Source of the DNA: Chromera velia
Lineage: Eukaryota > Sar > Chromeraceae
Direction of reading: 5' to 3'
Assembly (NCBI GenBank): GCA_018398765.1
Contig: JAHBMJ010000386.1
Coordinates: 1 to 32,500 of the forward strand
Length of the DNA stretch: 32,500 nucleotides
Program-made: the position numbers and the translations under genes
Notes under the pieces: generated by a model
The model's input: the letters and a program-made list of their open reading frames with translations, nothing else
Database searches by the model: none
Told to the model about the DNA's origin: nothing
In this document: one piece after another, positions 1 to 10,865 of the stretch
Layout of the letters: every line of letters begins with the position of its first letter
How positions within the stretch are numbered: position 1 is the stretch's first letter

Positions 1-56
1 GGAGAGAGAGAGGGAGAGAGAGAGGGAGAGGGAGAGGGAGAGAGAGAGGGAGAGAG
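1..56. repeat. GA-rich microsatellite at the window edge
   Basis: Imperfect purine repeat of GA and GGGAGA units running off the left end. It lies just downstream of the last visible exon of the minus-strand plastid-protein gene, so it is probably intronic or 3' flanking DNA. Confidence 0.9.
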
Positions 57-71
57 CTCCCATGCACCGAC

Positions 72-656
72 CTTCAGCTCGTCCACCTTCGTCTTCAATT
101 TGTCTGTCAATCCCCACTTATCGTTGGACCTGCAAGGAAAGAGACAAAAGTAGAGCGCTGGGTTGGGAGAGACCAAAACCCAAAGGATGAGACGTGAACT
201 AGAGCAAGCAAGGAGGGGAATTTGAAGAAGCACTGGAAAGAAGAGAGAGAAACCAACCATCTTTCCAATTCACGCCACTCCTTTTTCCTTCTCTCTTCTC
301 TTTCCCCCTGCCTCTCATCTCTCTATCTGGGAAGTGCCTAGGTGCAGGAAAAGGAACAACGAGAGGGATCGCCTCTCATCTCTCTATCTGGGAAGCGCCT
401 AGGTGCAGGGAAAAGGAACAACGAGAGGGACCGAGAGAAATGAAAAAATCCAAACGGGTGGTGTGAGTCCCTCGCTTACTCCCCACCCACCCGCCCACCC
501 ACTAACTTACTCTGTCGCAAAGTTCACTAACTCAATCAAAAACTTCCCCCCTGCTCTGGTAATGCTTCCGAATTCGTCTGCATACACGCGCACACACGCA
601 CACATACATACATACACGTCCATACACACATACGTACACATACGTACACACACACA

Positions 657-702
<46 letters not shown>

Positions 703-2595
703 GACAGACAATATCGTCTTTACTTTACTTTTTCGCTTGTTTTCTTTCAGACACACGCAGACAGACAATATCGTCTTTTCTTTACTTTTTCGCTTCCTTT
801 CTTTCAGACAGACAGACAAGACACACAGGCATCGCAGACTTTCCCCCCGAAACCATCGAAACACGCGCACGTCACCCTGAAATGCCGTCTCTCCCTGCCA
901 CACACACACACACACACAAACCTTCCCACGCGTACCCTCAACCAAATCCCCTGCATACCCTGCCAAGACTGAAGTCTTGATCCCGAACACATACGCGCAC
1001 CCGAGTTTACAGATTGATCCTTTCTTTTCCTTATCTGTCAGTCTCTAACGAGAGAAAACAGTCCGCACGCACGCACGCAGAGAAGAGACACAGAGCGAGA
1101 GAGAGGGAGAGAGGGAGAAACTGACTGGACTGCTTGGAGGTCCAGTTGACCAGGCCCGTCAGGAAGATCGCCCAGAAGGGAAGGATGGAGATCCAGGGAA
1201 GATTGAGGAACCCCCACACGAAAGCAGCAATGCCGACTGCCCATTCTACGTCCTCCTTCTTGGAAGCATCCAGAACCTCTGCAACCAAGCAAGAGAGGAA
1301 ACAACCATGCAACAGACCCATCGACACACGAAGGAAAAAGTACGGGAACATGCATCAACCAACCAACAGGTCATCTGTCGAGAATTTAAAAAAACTGTAG
1401 CAGCAGGTTTTGTCGTGCAGACTCTTGGCGCTCTCATGGGTCCCTGTCACGCTCCTCTCCTCTCCTTCTGCATTTCAATTGGCAGCAGAATGCCCTTCTG
1501 CCCGCTGGCCGTTGCTTCCTTTGTTGCGAGCTTCTGTGGCGTTCCTGAATTGCCTTCGTGACCGTTCCCTGCAGTGAGTGCCCCCCCACCCTCTCTCTGC
1601 CGCACTCACTTTTCTCCCCCCAGCCACACCTCTGCCTGCTTCAGTGTAGTCTTCTTGCTCTCTCCTTTCCTTTCCTTTCCCCTCAATGCGGCGGCGCGCA
1701 AGCTCTCCATGGAGTCGAACTAAAACCAGTCCTCGCTTCTCTTCTCTTCACCTTCTCGGCTTCTTGTTCTCCTTCCCATACTTCATGCAACGAATGGCCC
1801 CCCGCCCTACTCCACGACGCTGCTCAGATCCCATCCTGGAAAATTGTCGCCGTGCTCGCTCCACAACCCCACCCCACCCCGGGACAAAATTAGGAAGAAC
1901 AGCGTCGCAAGAGCGCGACGCTACGAGGACAGGATCCTTGACGGACAGAAACGACCGTTCCGAATTGCATCATCTTTTCTGCTTTTTTGCTTCGAGAACC
2001 CACAAATCCTTGTGACACTTTTTGCTGCACGGTCTTTGAGCGTTCGGAAGGAACTTTCTCCTTTTCCTCCGTCTCCGGGCGAGTGTGCGTGCATGCGTGC
2101 ATGTGCATTTCTGATAGTGTGTGCATGTGTGTCTGGATGGGTGCGTGCGTTTGTGCCTTTGCGTGTGCAGGAAGAGGTGTGCGCCCAGAGTCCGAACGCA
2201 GCAATGGACACTTCCCTCGGAGGCCGGCATGCGAAAGGAAGGAGGCCCTTTGCAACAAAGAGGCAAAAGCGTCGGCGATGATGTGAATTTTCTGAATGGC
2301 AGAACACTACCACAAACGGCAGCACTTGAAGGAAAGGAAGAAAGAATCACTGACTGGATGTCTTTGGCGTAGAAAACGAAACAGAGGTCTTCGTCTCTGT
2401 GGCCGTTCCCTCCGGTGCCATCCAGAGAGACGACGCAGCCTCTTCAAAAGCGGCTTGGGAGTCAGAGAGCTGCATCGCCCTTTGTCTTCGGAGCCCAGGA
2501 CGAAGGGGCGAAGGGCCAACTGTGAAGGCATCAGAGCCGGTGAGACAGATGACGGCAGCAGTAGCGCCGAGAGAGAGAAGGGAGCGGACAGTCAT
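72..2595 (-). CDS. Plastid-targeted membrane protein, spliced, 3' end off the window
   Basis: Proposed exons are 2595-2355, 1278-1131 and 129-72. Exon 1 starts with ATG at 2595 and encodes an N-terminal Arg, a hydrophobic stretch (residues about 5-22) and a predicted cleavage site with Phe24 at +1. A Ser/Thr/Arg-rich region follows, which is the layout of a signal peptide plus transit peptide for a plastid with four membranes. Exon 1 ends at a GTCAGT donor in phase 1. Exon 2 follows a pyrimidine-rich TTGCAG acceptor in the matching phase and encodes two closely spaced hydrophobic segments (about residues 94-107 and 109-126) rich in Trp, Phe and Pro, likely membrane-spanning. Exon 3 has a strong TCCTTGCAG acceptor and encodes a Lys-rich hydrophilic helix beginning [12 protein letters not shown]. 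Joining exon 2 to exon 3 in frame needs a weak GTCCAG donor at 1130; the better GTCAGT donor at 1125 would bring in a stop unless a further exon exists. I do not recognise the family. The role (plastid membrane protein) is inferred from targeting and hydrophobicity only. Confidence 0.55.
130..1130 (-). repeat. Proposed intron 2 of the plastid-protein gene: microsatellites and two tandem duplications
   Basis: This stretch holds no convincing exon. A 61/62-bp unit is tandemly duplicated at 311-371 and 372-433. A 57-bp unit is duplicated at 694-750 and 751-807, directly after a long CA/TACA microsatellite (about 590-700). A shorter CA run lies near 898-918 and a GA run near 1094-1120. Open frames here translate the dinucleotide repeats and are not genes. 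Confidence 0.7.
1279..2354 (-). other. Proposed intron 1 of the plastid-protein gene
   Basis: 1076 nt bounded on the minus strand by a GTCAGT donor (2354) and a TTGCAG acceptor preceded by a pyrimidine-rich tract. Several overlapping open frames occur on both strands, but none shows recognisable protein sequence. Additional exons inside it cannot be excluded; the phase across the direct junction is consistent without them. Confidence 0.45.
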
Positions 2596-3547
2596 CTTCT
2601 TAGTTGATTGTTTTGTTTGGTTTGCCTTGTTTGGCGTGCTCCCGTCTCGTCTTTTGCAAGTGCCTTCAGGTCTTTAGTGCGGACTATATGAGCCTATTTT
2701 AAGTTCTGTTTGGACAGCAAATAGGTGAGTCAACGCACATAGATCGTTTCCAGGAAGTTCGGAAGTTGTGTGTATGCGCACTGTCGGTCGACTGAACAAC
2801 AAAAAAGGAGACGCTGCGCGTCGATGGGTCGGGCCTTTTTTGACGTCCGTCGGTTCAGACACAGGCCCCGTGTAGGGGCTCTGAAGAGACGGGAAGGCTG
2901 CATGCATGTGAAAATTCTTTCTGGGACCTCCAAAGCCCCGCGCGTTCAAATTTCGCTGTCATGGGTCCAGCGCACTGAGCAAAACCTCAAAACGTCCTGC
3001 CTTTGCGGGGCCATGGTCGTGCCGCACCACACAAATCACCCTATCACAACACTGCGTCGGCAGGATGACTATCCGGCCGTTTCAATGTGGAGTACTGACT
3101 CAGGTAGTTGCAACTCCCCCGATCTCGTCAATTCTGCTGGTTTGTTTAGCGTATGCAAGTGGATCGGGAAACCTGTCAGAGCGAATGCAGGTGATCGATT
3201 GGTCTTGAGCCCCCGGAACTTCGATTTTCAGTCTGATTTGGGAGAGTCTTTGCGCTTTCCGAGACGCATGACATTCGATCCAGCACTGTGAGATCTTCTT
3301 TCAAATCGAAAAACGTTGGAATCGGTCATCTGCAGATTGCTGGAGGAGGAACGGGAAAGCAAAGTGAAGGAGGGAAGTGAATTCCTCCGGAGCTCTGTGC
3401 TGAGAATCTGTGTGTCTGTCTCGTCTTCAGTCGTCGCCTTGTGAAGAGGGAGGGCAAGCCAAAACACATAAAAAGAAGAGATTGAGGGTGCGAGAGTTTC
3501 GGGAGAGACAAAAAGACAGGCGAAACGGAGCAAAACAAAACAAAGCA
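2596..3547. promoter_or_regulatory. Divergent intergenic region between the plastid-protein gene and SNRNP27
   Basis: About 950 bp separate the two start codons, which face away from each other, so both promoters and 5' UTRs should lie here. A 173-codon open frame (2770-3291, plus) has no recognisable motif and is taken as chance. I see no convincing TATA box. The last 50 bases before the SNRNP27 ATG are A-rich. Confidence 0.4.
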
Positions 3548-4267
3548 ATGCCCCCTTCCAGGTCTCCATCTCCAGACGCGGTGGAGGAGGGGGAGGTGAG
3601 GGAAAGGGACAGAAAAGATAGAGAGGAGTCACGGGACAGAGGCAGAGAAAGGGACAGGGATAGGGAAAGGAAAAAGTCGAAGGAGAGAGAGAGGGACAGA
3701 GACAGAGATAGAGATAGAGAAAGATCGAGGGACAGGGAGAGAGACAGAGATAGGGGGAAGCGCGACCGCGACCGCGACCGTCACAGAGACAGAGAGAGAG
3801 ATCGATACGATGACAGAGACCGATATGACGAGAGAGACCGATACGACGACAGGCGAGGTCGAGAGAGAGACCGAGACAGGGGAGGTTATTCAGACGACGA
3901 CCGAGAAAGGGGGGGGAGGAGACGTGACAGAGATCGACGAGAGACGTCGAGAGAGAGGCGGATCAGAGAGGCGGATGAGGAAAGAGAGCACATGCGGATG
4001 GTTGAGGAGAGAAAGCGGAAGTTGGCAGAGATGAAGGAGCGGGAGGGTTCTGATGATGAGAAGATGGAGGAGAGCGACGACGAGGCCGAGCTAACAGAGG
4101 AGCAGATGATGGCAAAACTGTTGGGATTTGGGGGGTTTGACTCCTCAAAGGGGAAGGACCACTCTTCCAGTGCAGTGGAGGGATTGAACAAGAGAACTGA
4201 CCGGAAATACCGTCAGTACATGAACAGAAAGGGAGGCTTTAACAGGGAGTTGGACAAGGTGCACTGA
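3548..4267 (+). CDS. SNRNP27: U4/U6.U5 tri-snRNP 27 kDa protein (SNRNP27 family)
   Basis: 239-residue protein, apparently intronless. SNRNP27 is a component of the U4/U6.U5 tri-snRNP and acts in pre-mRNA splicing in the nucleus. The family is diagnosed by its short C-terminal block, and here residues 180-239 carry the signatures: an acidic stretch, EEQMMAKLLGFGGFDSSKGK at 184-203, then KYRQYMNRKGGFNR ending at 233. The N-terminal part (about 16-150) is a highly charged RD/RE/DRD repeat in place of the RS repeat of animal homologues, followed by a charged, coiled-coil-prone stretch up to about residue 165. The protein is longer than the human one (about 155 aa) because of this expanded region. 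The ATG at 3548 is chosen because it gives the typical short SRSPSP start; the open frame extends upstream to 3410 but that part looks like 5' UTR. Stop is TGA. The neighbour upstream is divergent. Confidence 0.93.
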   Translation: MPPSRSPSPDAVEEGEVRERDRKDREESRDRGRERDRDRERKKSKERERDRDRDRDRERSRDRERDRDRGKRDRDRDRHRDRERDRYDDRDRYDERDRYDDRRGRERDRDRGGYSDDDRERGGRRRDRDRRETSRERRIREADEEREHMRMVEERKRKLAEMKEREGSDDEKMEESDDEAELTEEQMMAKLLGFGGFDSSKGKDHSSSAVEGLNKRTDRKYRQYMNRKGGFNRELDKVH

Positions 4268-4571
4268 TCCATTCAGATTGATGCTCCCTCCTTCCCCTCT
4301 CTGAATTCTCCCCTCTCCCCATATTCACTCGATCGGTTTGCCTGCCTGCCAGCCACAGGTTGCGTTACTCTTTGATTCTCTCTATGTAGGTGGGGGGTTG
4401 GCGTTTTCTCAAGAAAGCATGGTGGTTGCGCGGCGGGTAAATTTGGTCTGTAAAAAGAGCAGGCGGAGTGTTTTCTTGGGAAAGAAAAAGAAAGCGTTCT
4501 CTGCACTAAGATGGGTTCCATCCTCGGTTCCATCGCGAGAAGATGGGTTTGCATGGGGGAGGCAAGAGGAA
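4268..4571 (+). other. 3' flank of SNRNP27
   Basis: About 300 bp between the SNRNP27 stop codon and the candidate LTR boundary. It presumably includes the 3' UTR. No clear polyadenylation signal or other gene is visible. Confidence 0.4.
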
Positions 4572-5011
4572 TGCTCGGCCTAAATTTGCCCTAAAAAACA
4601 TAATTTAACATTAAATCGTGAGTGTTTGCACATGTTTTTACCCTAAAGTTCTTCTACTGCTTTCTAGTTATGGTAGGATCTCGTCTCGTACCTCTGGGCC
4701 CAAAAAGCATAATTCAGTACGTGACCCGTTCATATGTCTAGCTTTACGGGGTAGGCTCGTGCATGATGGTAAGGTCTTATATCAGGAATTCACGTGTCAG
4801 AACAGAGTTTGGGGAGGAGAGGATGAGCGAATGCGCCTCTCCTTGAATAAGTTAATGTGGATCGATCAGTTTCTCCTATATAGTGCATACACAGTTTGTA
4901 GTGTTGCAGATTTACACAGCTTGTAGCGTGCTGAGCCCAGGCCAAAATCCCTAGCCGGGTCCGTGGCCGTGAAAGGCCGGCGTCAATCGACCCCAGACAC
5001 AATCTCCAACA
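4572..5011 (-). repeat. Candidate 3' LTR of the copia element
   Basis: On the minus strand the segment starts TGTTGG, directly after a purine-rich tract (AGGGGGTGAT) that could prime plus-strand synthesis, and ends CCGAGCA, so it has TG...CA ends and is about 440 bp. A TATA-like CACTATATAGG lies inside. It follows the RNase H end of the copia pol remnant, as a 3' LTR should. The matching 5' LTR was not found, so the boundaries are inferred from motifs. Its outer half (4574-4780) recurs inverted at 16516-16730. Confidence 0.5.
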
Positions 5012-7082
5012 ATCACCCCCTAACTCGAACATTCACAGGAGAGTCACCTCTCTTCTTAGCTTTTGATCGACATATCTTTGCAAAATCTATCATTCCTGTC
5101 TTCACATACACTTCCTTCTTTGCTTCAACCTGACACGCTTAACTCCCTCTCTCCTTTTCCAACTTGTACTTCGTGTGTCTGTCTGCCCGCTGCCAATCAG
5201 TAGAAACCCACTTAAAGCATCCACGCCTTCAACGCTCTCACAGTCTCTCAGTTCCTGCTGAACATACTTCAAGAATCTATCCATCCGAGGCTCTCGCTTC
5301 GAATATTTACTCTCCAATTGCTCCATGAGAGGAGCGCTGTCTATATAAATCTCTACCTCCAGCGGCTTTATCCACAACGCCTCTGTAAGACGCTTCCATT
5401 AAAAAGATTGTTTCACACCATCTACAAGTGCACAAAGCTCTGCAAAGGTCGAAGAAATCAGTTTCCTTTTGATTCGTTTGCTCTTCCATACCATCAGATT
5501 CGTTCTGTTCATTCCTGCAATCTTTTCCTTCTTGTCAACGAAGTAAGCCTCAAAACCCCTTCTTCCTTCACAACAGGAAAGAAAATACGCAGCATCCACA
5601 AACAAAGCAAGCTTCGGATTAATCATGCCCTCAAAATGCAAAGTTTAACTGTCATTTTTTTTACGAGCTCTGATGAGGGCAAGCAAAGCAGCAACAAGCT
5701 TCGAACCAGTCGGGCGGGAACTGTAACGAGATAACTCACTGAAAACAAAAGTAAGATCAGCAGACATCCGACATACCTAACCAAGCACTGTCACCCATCA
5801 CTTTTATCATCACCGCAACCAGATCTTCTTCTTTCTCTTCTTCCCTCTCTTCATTCAGCATCTCAGGGGAAAGAGACTTGCGAGGTAAATCGTCTGTCTG
5901 AACAGGAATTAACTTCAAGTATGCCTCCTGGCTGATCTCAAACCCGCTTTTATTCTTTCTCACCTCCAAACCCGTGTAGCCCATTTCACCCCCCACAGAG
6001 AGAATTTCTGGCTCATTCATCTTCAAACGCTGTCTCAAAGGTTCAAAGTCATGAGCAGGGTCGGCAGAGAAAATGAGTAAATCATCAATGTGAACAGCCA
6101 TCACTGCTTTCACCTTCTTCTCTTCATCCTTCAACACAAAGATGCTCTCAACGATTTCTTCCCATCCTTCTTCTGCTGCAATCCGTTTGAAATGCTTTCC
6201 ATACAGACGAGGGGCATCTTTCAATCCATACATGGCGCTCTCTACCTGGCCGATAACTCCAGGTGCGAATCCTTCCGGGAAACCCATCGGAACGCGTCCT
6301 GGCAGCTGCACAAACACCTCATCATGAATGGATGCAGTCAGGAACGCAGTGCGCATATCTGACTTACCGATCGTCCACCCCTAACTGAATGTAAACGTAA
6401 AGCAAACCAAAAGAGCCCACCAAGCAGCTATCCCACTGTACGTCTCAATCATGTTCTTTCGGTCATTTTAAAATCCTTTACGCACAAGACAGGCTTTCGG
6501 CTTTCTCTCTTTCCCTTTCATCTTCTATATCAGCACCGGGTCCCATCTGGTTTTCATTGCTCTTCTCTTTTATGATATTCTTACTCCATTTTTTTTTTAA
6601 GCACTTTATTCTTCTCAAAGCTTTTTAATTCCTCTTGCATCGCTTCATCAAAGAGGCCTTTCTCTACCTCCTCTTTCTTTGCATCAATGTGCCCCTTCCT
6701 TGGGTTCACATGCTTCATCATCTGGTCGACCACTTTCTTAATATCCACCACAAGTCTCTGTGGTGCCTTCCTGAATCTATTTCCTTCTCTCTTCACTTTC
6801 TTCCTTTAAATTCACCCTCCTTACCATCGTCCTGTGCTCCCTGCACCCTCTTCCCTTCCTATGCTCCCTGCACCCTCTTCCCTTCCTATGCTCCCTGCAC
6901 CCTCTTCCCTTCCTGTGCTCCCTGCACTTTCTTATTATTCTATGCTTCCTACACTCCCTCCATTTCAGAATCTCTGCTGCCTTGCTGCTCTCCTTCACAT
7001 GCAAAAAAGCTAGTAAAGGCTGCGGCCCCCCTAGACTTCCCAAGCAAGTTAAAGCCAAACAACAAATCGTCATCAGATGTTA
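5012..7082 (-). pseudogene. Ty1/copia pol remnant: reverse transcriptase and RNase H
   Basis: Read on the minus strand from 7082 down. First comes an acidic linker. At 6796-6581 is the usual pre-RT segment (residues like GLFDEAMQEELKSFEKNKVL). The RT core is at 6381-5757: TAFLTASIHDEVFVQLP, then ALYGLK-type MYGLKDAPRLYGKHF, then the catalytic HIDDLLIF box, where copia normally has YVDD. The RNase H region is at 5641-5102, with VDAAYF, VWKSKR and the downstream IYIDSAPLMEQLESKYSKRE segment. Decay is plain: TAG at 6381-6383, a TGA-type end at 5757 followed by a one-base shift, and TAA at 5399. It is the 3' half of the element whose integrase lies at 13646-15290; the two halves are separated by the TIR insertion at 7086-13642. 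Not functional. Confidence 0.88.
6834..6945 (-). repeat. 27-bp tandem repeat in the copia linker
   Basis: About four copies of a 27-bp unit (on the plus strand ATGCTCCCTGCACCCTCTTC followed by CCTTCCT), the last one diverged. On the coding strand it gives a repeated EHRKGRGCR peptide. It lies between the integrase and RT domains, a region of copia pol that tolerates length change. Confidence 0.85.
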
Positions 7083-7323
7083 TCAGGCCTGTGCCCTCAT
7101 AAATGGACTTTTACCCTCAAGTCGGACTGCAATATTGTGATACCCTAAAAATTATTCTAAACCTAGATTCTAAACATTATGATTTAATAGCAAAGAAATA
7201 CTAACAAAAAATATTATGAAGTAAAACTAGATTACCCAAAGTAATATAGAGCCTTTTATATCATCTACAATCGTTACTTCTATGTAACTCTGCTTAAATG
7301 TGCTCAAAAGGCTGGTTGATTAG

Positions 7324-9535
7324 CTAGGGTGCATCGTGGGAAAAATTGTGATCCTTCATTTTCTTCTCATTATCAGAAGTGCCCCTCCCGGTTGCACCTA
7401 CAACACGTTGTGCAATCTGTATTCTTATGTTAATGGGCGCTCTCTGCTTCGCAATTTCATACCGTTCTTTCAGCCTGTTCCGTTCCCTTTCTGTGTCCTT
7501 ACACTTCGTTAGGACATGAACCTCATCTTTGATCATACGTGAGGGGGACAAACATTTATTGCACAGCCGTTCTGGTTGGGTTCTATCTATATCCCCCCCT
7601 GTGAGAGCCCTAAAAAGCATACAGAAGCCTGCACTGCAGCAAACTCTTTGGTAGAGGTTCAACACTGCACTCTATCATTTCACTTCTCGGACGCCATTTC
7701 CTTTCACACAGAAGGTGCATGGCCAAACGCTGTCTTGTCGGATTCTCTGACTAGAAAGGGGAGAGATCCGCAAGGCGGAAGAAAATTCCGTCTCTATCTC
7801 TAATGTTCCTAGTTTCTTTTTTCAACTAGTCGGACAGCCAGACACCCTCTACGATCTTTTTTGCCGCCCTTTTCCTTCTGCCCTTGCCCTTCCTTTTAAA
7901 CTTATGCCCCACCATGCTTGGTAATGGAGGCCACAAAAGGGAGCAATCTAATGGAACGGCCAGCCATTTTACTGTCTTAACGAAGGGTTCGCACGAGCCA
8001 GCCAAGCACTCATTCCACACTGCTTGGGGTAGAGCACGGTCGATCGATTTGATGCATTGGATGAAGCCCCCACTCAGCTTACCAAGTAGTGAACTGAATG
8101 GCTCAAGAGAGAGAGAGAGAAGGAAAGGCGAAACAAAAGAGTAATAAGAGAGACTAAAACAACATCGAACAAAACGTAATTGTAAAGCATCGAGGTAAGC
8201 AATATCTGTCTTTCTCAGCGAGATCGTTTCCAATCCATACAGCACGACTGGCAGCCAGAGGGCCTTGAACAAAGTAATTTTAGAAAAGGAAGAAATAAAG
8301 CCCAAAGAAGAGAGAGTACTAAACACAGCCCCCAGTGCCTTCTCTGCCGCTTCAATACGGGCTTCGACTGTCTTGCTAAGGTCTCCGCCCTCAAAAACCC
8401 AGTTGCTCAAATACTTATATTTACTCACCGCTTCCATTGGTCTGCCTTCATAAAGAAAAGGGGTCCGGAGCACTAGGTCGGGGTGGGCAGAGGAGAGACG
8501 TATAACTTTTGTTTTTTTTAAATTCACCTTCAGGCCGTGCTCCTTACAATAGTCCTCGAGGCGAGACAGACATTTTTGTGAGTCTGAAGCACTGTGAGCA
8601 AACAGAACAAGGTCGTCAGCGTACCCGATGCTTTTGATTAAAACGTCAGACAGTCTGACAGGAGTCTCTCTATCAGTATCCCCAGCCAAGCTTTGATTCT
8701 TATTTTCATTATCGGAGCTGACAGACTTATACAGATTGTTGATGAAAAGAAAAAAGAGGAGAGGAGAGAGAAGATCGCCTTGTTTCACTCCTCCGCCTTC
8801 TGGAAAGCATTCTGTTGCCCCATCCACCCGAGCCTTCACCTGACTATATATCGAATGAATCATCTAAACATCGGCTTGGCTTACCCCTTCCTCCCTGAGC
8901 CTCTCTAACATTTTAACCCGAGGAACTGTATCAAACGCCTTGTTAAAATCAACAAACGCGGCAATCAGAGGGCTCTTCTTGTTTCTGGAGCTGAAAATTA
9001 ATGAAGACAGAGCAGCGAAGGCCTCCCTTATCCTTACCCCTTGTCTGAAGTCGAGCTGCCTTTCGTCAATTTTCATCTCTTTCCTGATCTTTGAGTCCAT
9101 TAATAAAGCAAAAATCTTACCCAGAAGCCCCATAATGTGGATCGGACGCCACTCGTTACAGTCGAGACTCGGCAGGCCCTTGGGGACAGAAGCAATGCGC
9201 AACACATTCCAGCGTTCAGGCCAAAAAGAAAAAAGGTGAAACAAATTGAAAAAGACAAAGAGCAGCAAGTGGGAGAGAGGAGAAAAACCAAAACATAATG
9301 AGAGGTGACAGGGGCTAACCCCATCCAAACCCAACGCCTTCTTTGAGTCAATTCCTTTCAGTGTTTCCTCAATCATATATATAGAGAAGGCGGGCTGAGA
9401 AGGAGAGGGGAAGGCCAAACCAACAGGCCAGACCAATGCTCAAAAGCAACGTTTAACACCGCCAATCAAGTACAAAGAATTGCTTCTTCTGCAAGGGAAA
9501 TAGCTAGGCTGGTCAGACTGGACAGGAGGCAGTCA
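7324..9535 (-). pseudogene. Non-LTR (LINE) reverse transcriptase remnant
   Basis: Minus-strand frame 9439-7826 is open except for one TAG at 8864-8866. It carries the classic LINE RT blocks in order: KALGLDGVSP; PERWN...ASVPKG...EWRPIHIMGLLGKIF; AFVDFNKAFDTVPR; GGGVKQGDLLSPLLFFLFIN; the catalytic YADDLVLF; then GLKVNLKKTKV. A separate frame at 7665-7324 encodes the C-terminal zinc knuckle typical of LINEs (CNKC...DEVHVLTKC). Upstream of 9440 the frame continues weakly with stops (TGA 9440-9442 and 9533-9535) and no apurinic endonuclease domain is visible, so the copy is 5'-truncated or decayed. No poly(A) tail or target-site duplication was found. It sits inside the TIR insertion, so it inserted into it or was carried with it. 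The clade cannot be assigned by eye. Confidence 0.9.
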
Positions 9536-9539
9536 GCAG

Positions 9540-10865
9540 GGGTTGGAGAGGATTCCGAAGAACAGAGCACAGAGACAACATAATTTTATTCATAAAGAAC
9601 TCATACTATACGGCGTAAAAGCTTGCAAATCCTTCTACATGTGTCAATGAGAAGCTGTGAAAAAGAAGGACAAGTCCGTGGATAGATCCAGATGTTCAGA
9701 GGGAGACCAGTACGGAGTGTTACAAATAAGAAAGGATGAAAGAATAAGGAGCACTTGCATCAGGATAGTATGGACCGCTTTTAAAAACTGATACATACGG
9801 AGCAAGTGGAACACATTCAAATGTATGAAAGCTGAGCGATTGTTCTGGGTGGAAAAATGTTTGGCAGGACTGAGAGCTGTGCAAAGCTTCAGAAGAGGCG
9901 GTCAAAAAATAGAGGCTCCAGCAGACTCTCCATCGACCTTCTCATAGTGACCTCCCTTGTACATTTCTGTCAAGTTCCTAGCAGAACAAAGAAGCTGGAT
10001 GCTAAACAAATCATCATGCAAAGCGAGAAAGCGAGCCGCGTTTCCTTAACTAACCGGCAGGTGTCCCCAATTCTCCGTCCACTCGGTTTAGCACCTGCAA
10101 ACACGGAGAGACATGCAGGCATTCACACTTTGTGCAGTCAAGGAAGCACTTCTGTCCAGCTTATTCTGCATGTACAAAGTCCTAAAGAAAAGACCAAGAG
10201 TCTAAGAAGCAGCAGGTCTGAACAAGCTGACCTGGGGTTGACCCCGGGGCTCCTAAACAGTGTTACTGTGACCTGCAAGGAAAGCGTAAGGAGAGCAATG
10301 AGGGCAGCAGTGCTTTAACACCTAAATAAGGCCGGCAGCCCTTCCCCGCTTGAACGGGAGCAGCAGCAAGCAAAAAGATGTTGAAAACAAGATCAAGACG
10401 GCTGGTGTCCACTGGACCCACCTGCAAGCTCTATTTTATGCCAACCCGAGGTGACCCAGCAACACCCGTCTCCTCCAGAGCCCCGAAAGTGCACTCCCGA
10501 AAAAAAAGTTAAAACCGAAAAAACGCTCTGTCGCACATCTTCTAGAACCATCAGAGAACACCTGACAGAGCGCTTTTTGTGGCAACATTTCTGTGGGAAA
10601 AGTCCGTTTGCTTAGAGGTTCAGGACTCCACAGTATTAACCCTGTGGACCTTTAAGAGACTTCAGACCCGATTGTTGGCCGACAGACTCGGACAGAGGCG
10701 TTGAGTGCCGCCACCCCGGCATGGTGACGGTGGCGGCGCCTTCCGCGCGCGGACCCACAATGAGCCCCTATGTATATGAGTCATCTCTGGAACGCAGTTG
10801 TATGAGCTAGCCGTCTCTGTGCATAAAGTATTAGTAAACTGCTGCCACAGTCTCCCACAGACTCT
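9540..10865. other. No gene recognised
   Basis: About 1.3 kb inside the TIR insertion. A 153-codon plus-strand frame (9857-10318) has no recognisable motif and is treated as chance. A GC-rich patch lies near 10708-10755. Nothing else was found. Confidence 0.4.

Noticed and set aside
507-990. Cys/Val-rich minus-strand ORFs
   Set aside because: They are translations of the CA/GT microsatellite.
2770-3291. 173-codon plus-strand ORF between the divergent genes
   Set aside because: No recognisable motif or domain and it lies in the shared promoter region; its composition looks non-coding.
7140-7150. CCCTAAA words as telomeric repeats
   Set aside because: Isolated single words (also near 4640, 16655 and 26030), never in tandem.
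8864-8866. TAG recoding as glutamine in the LINE and RT remnant
   Set aside because: TAA and TGA interruptions and frameshifts also occur in the same elements, so ordinary decay explains the data; kept only as an alternative in the findings.
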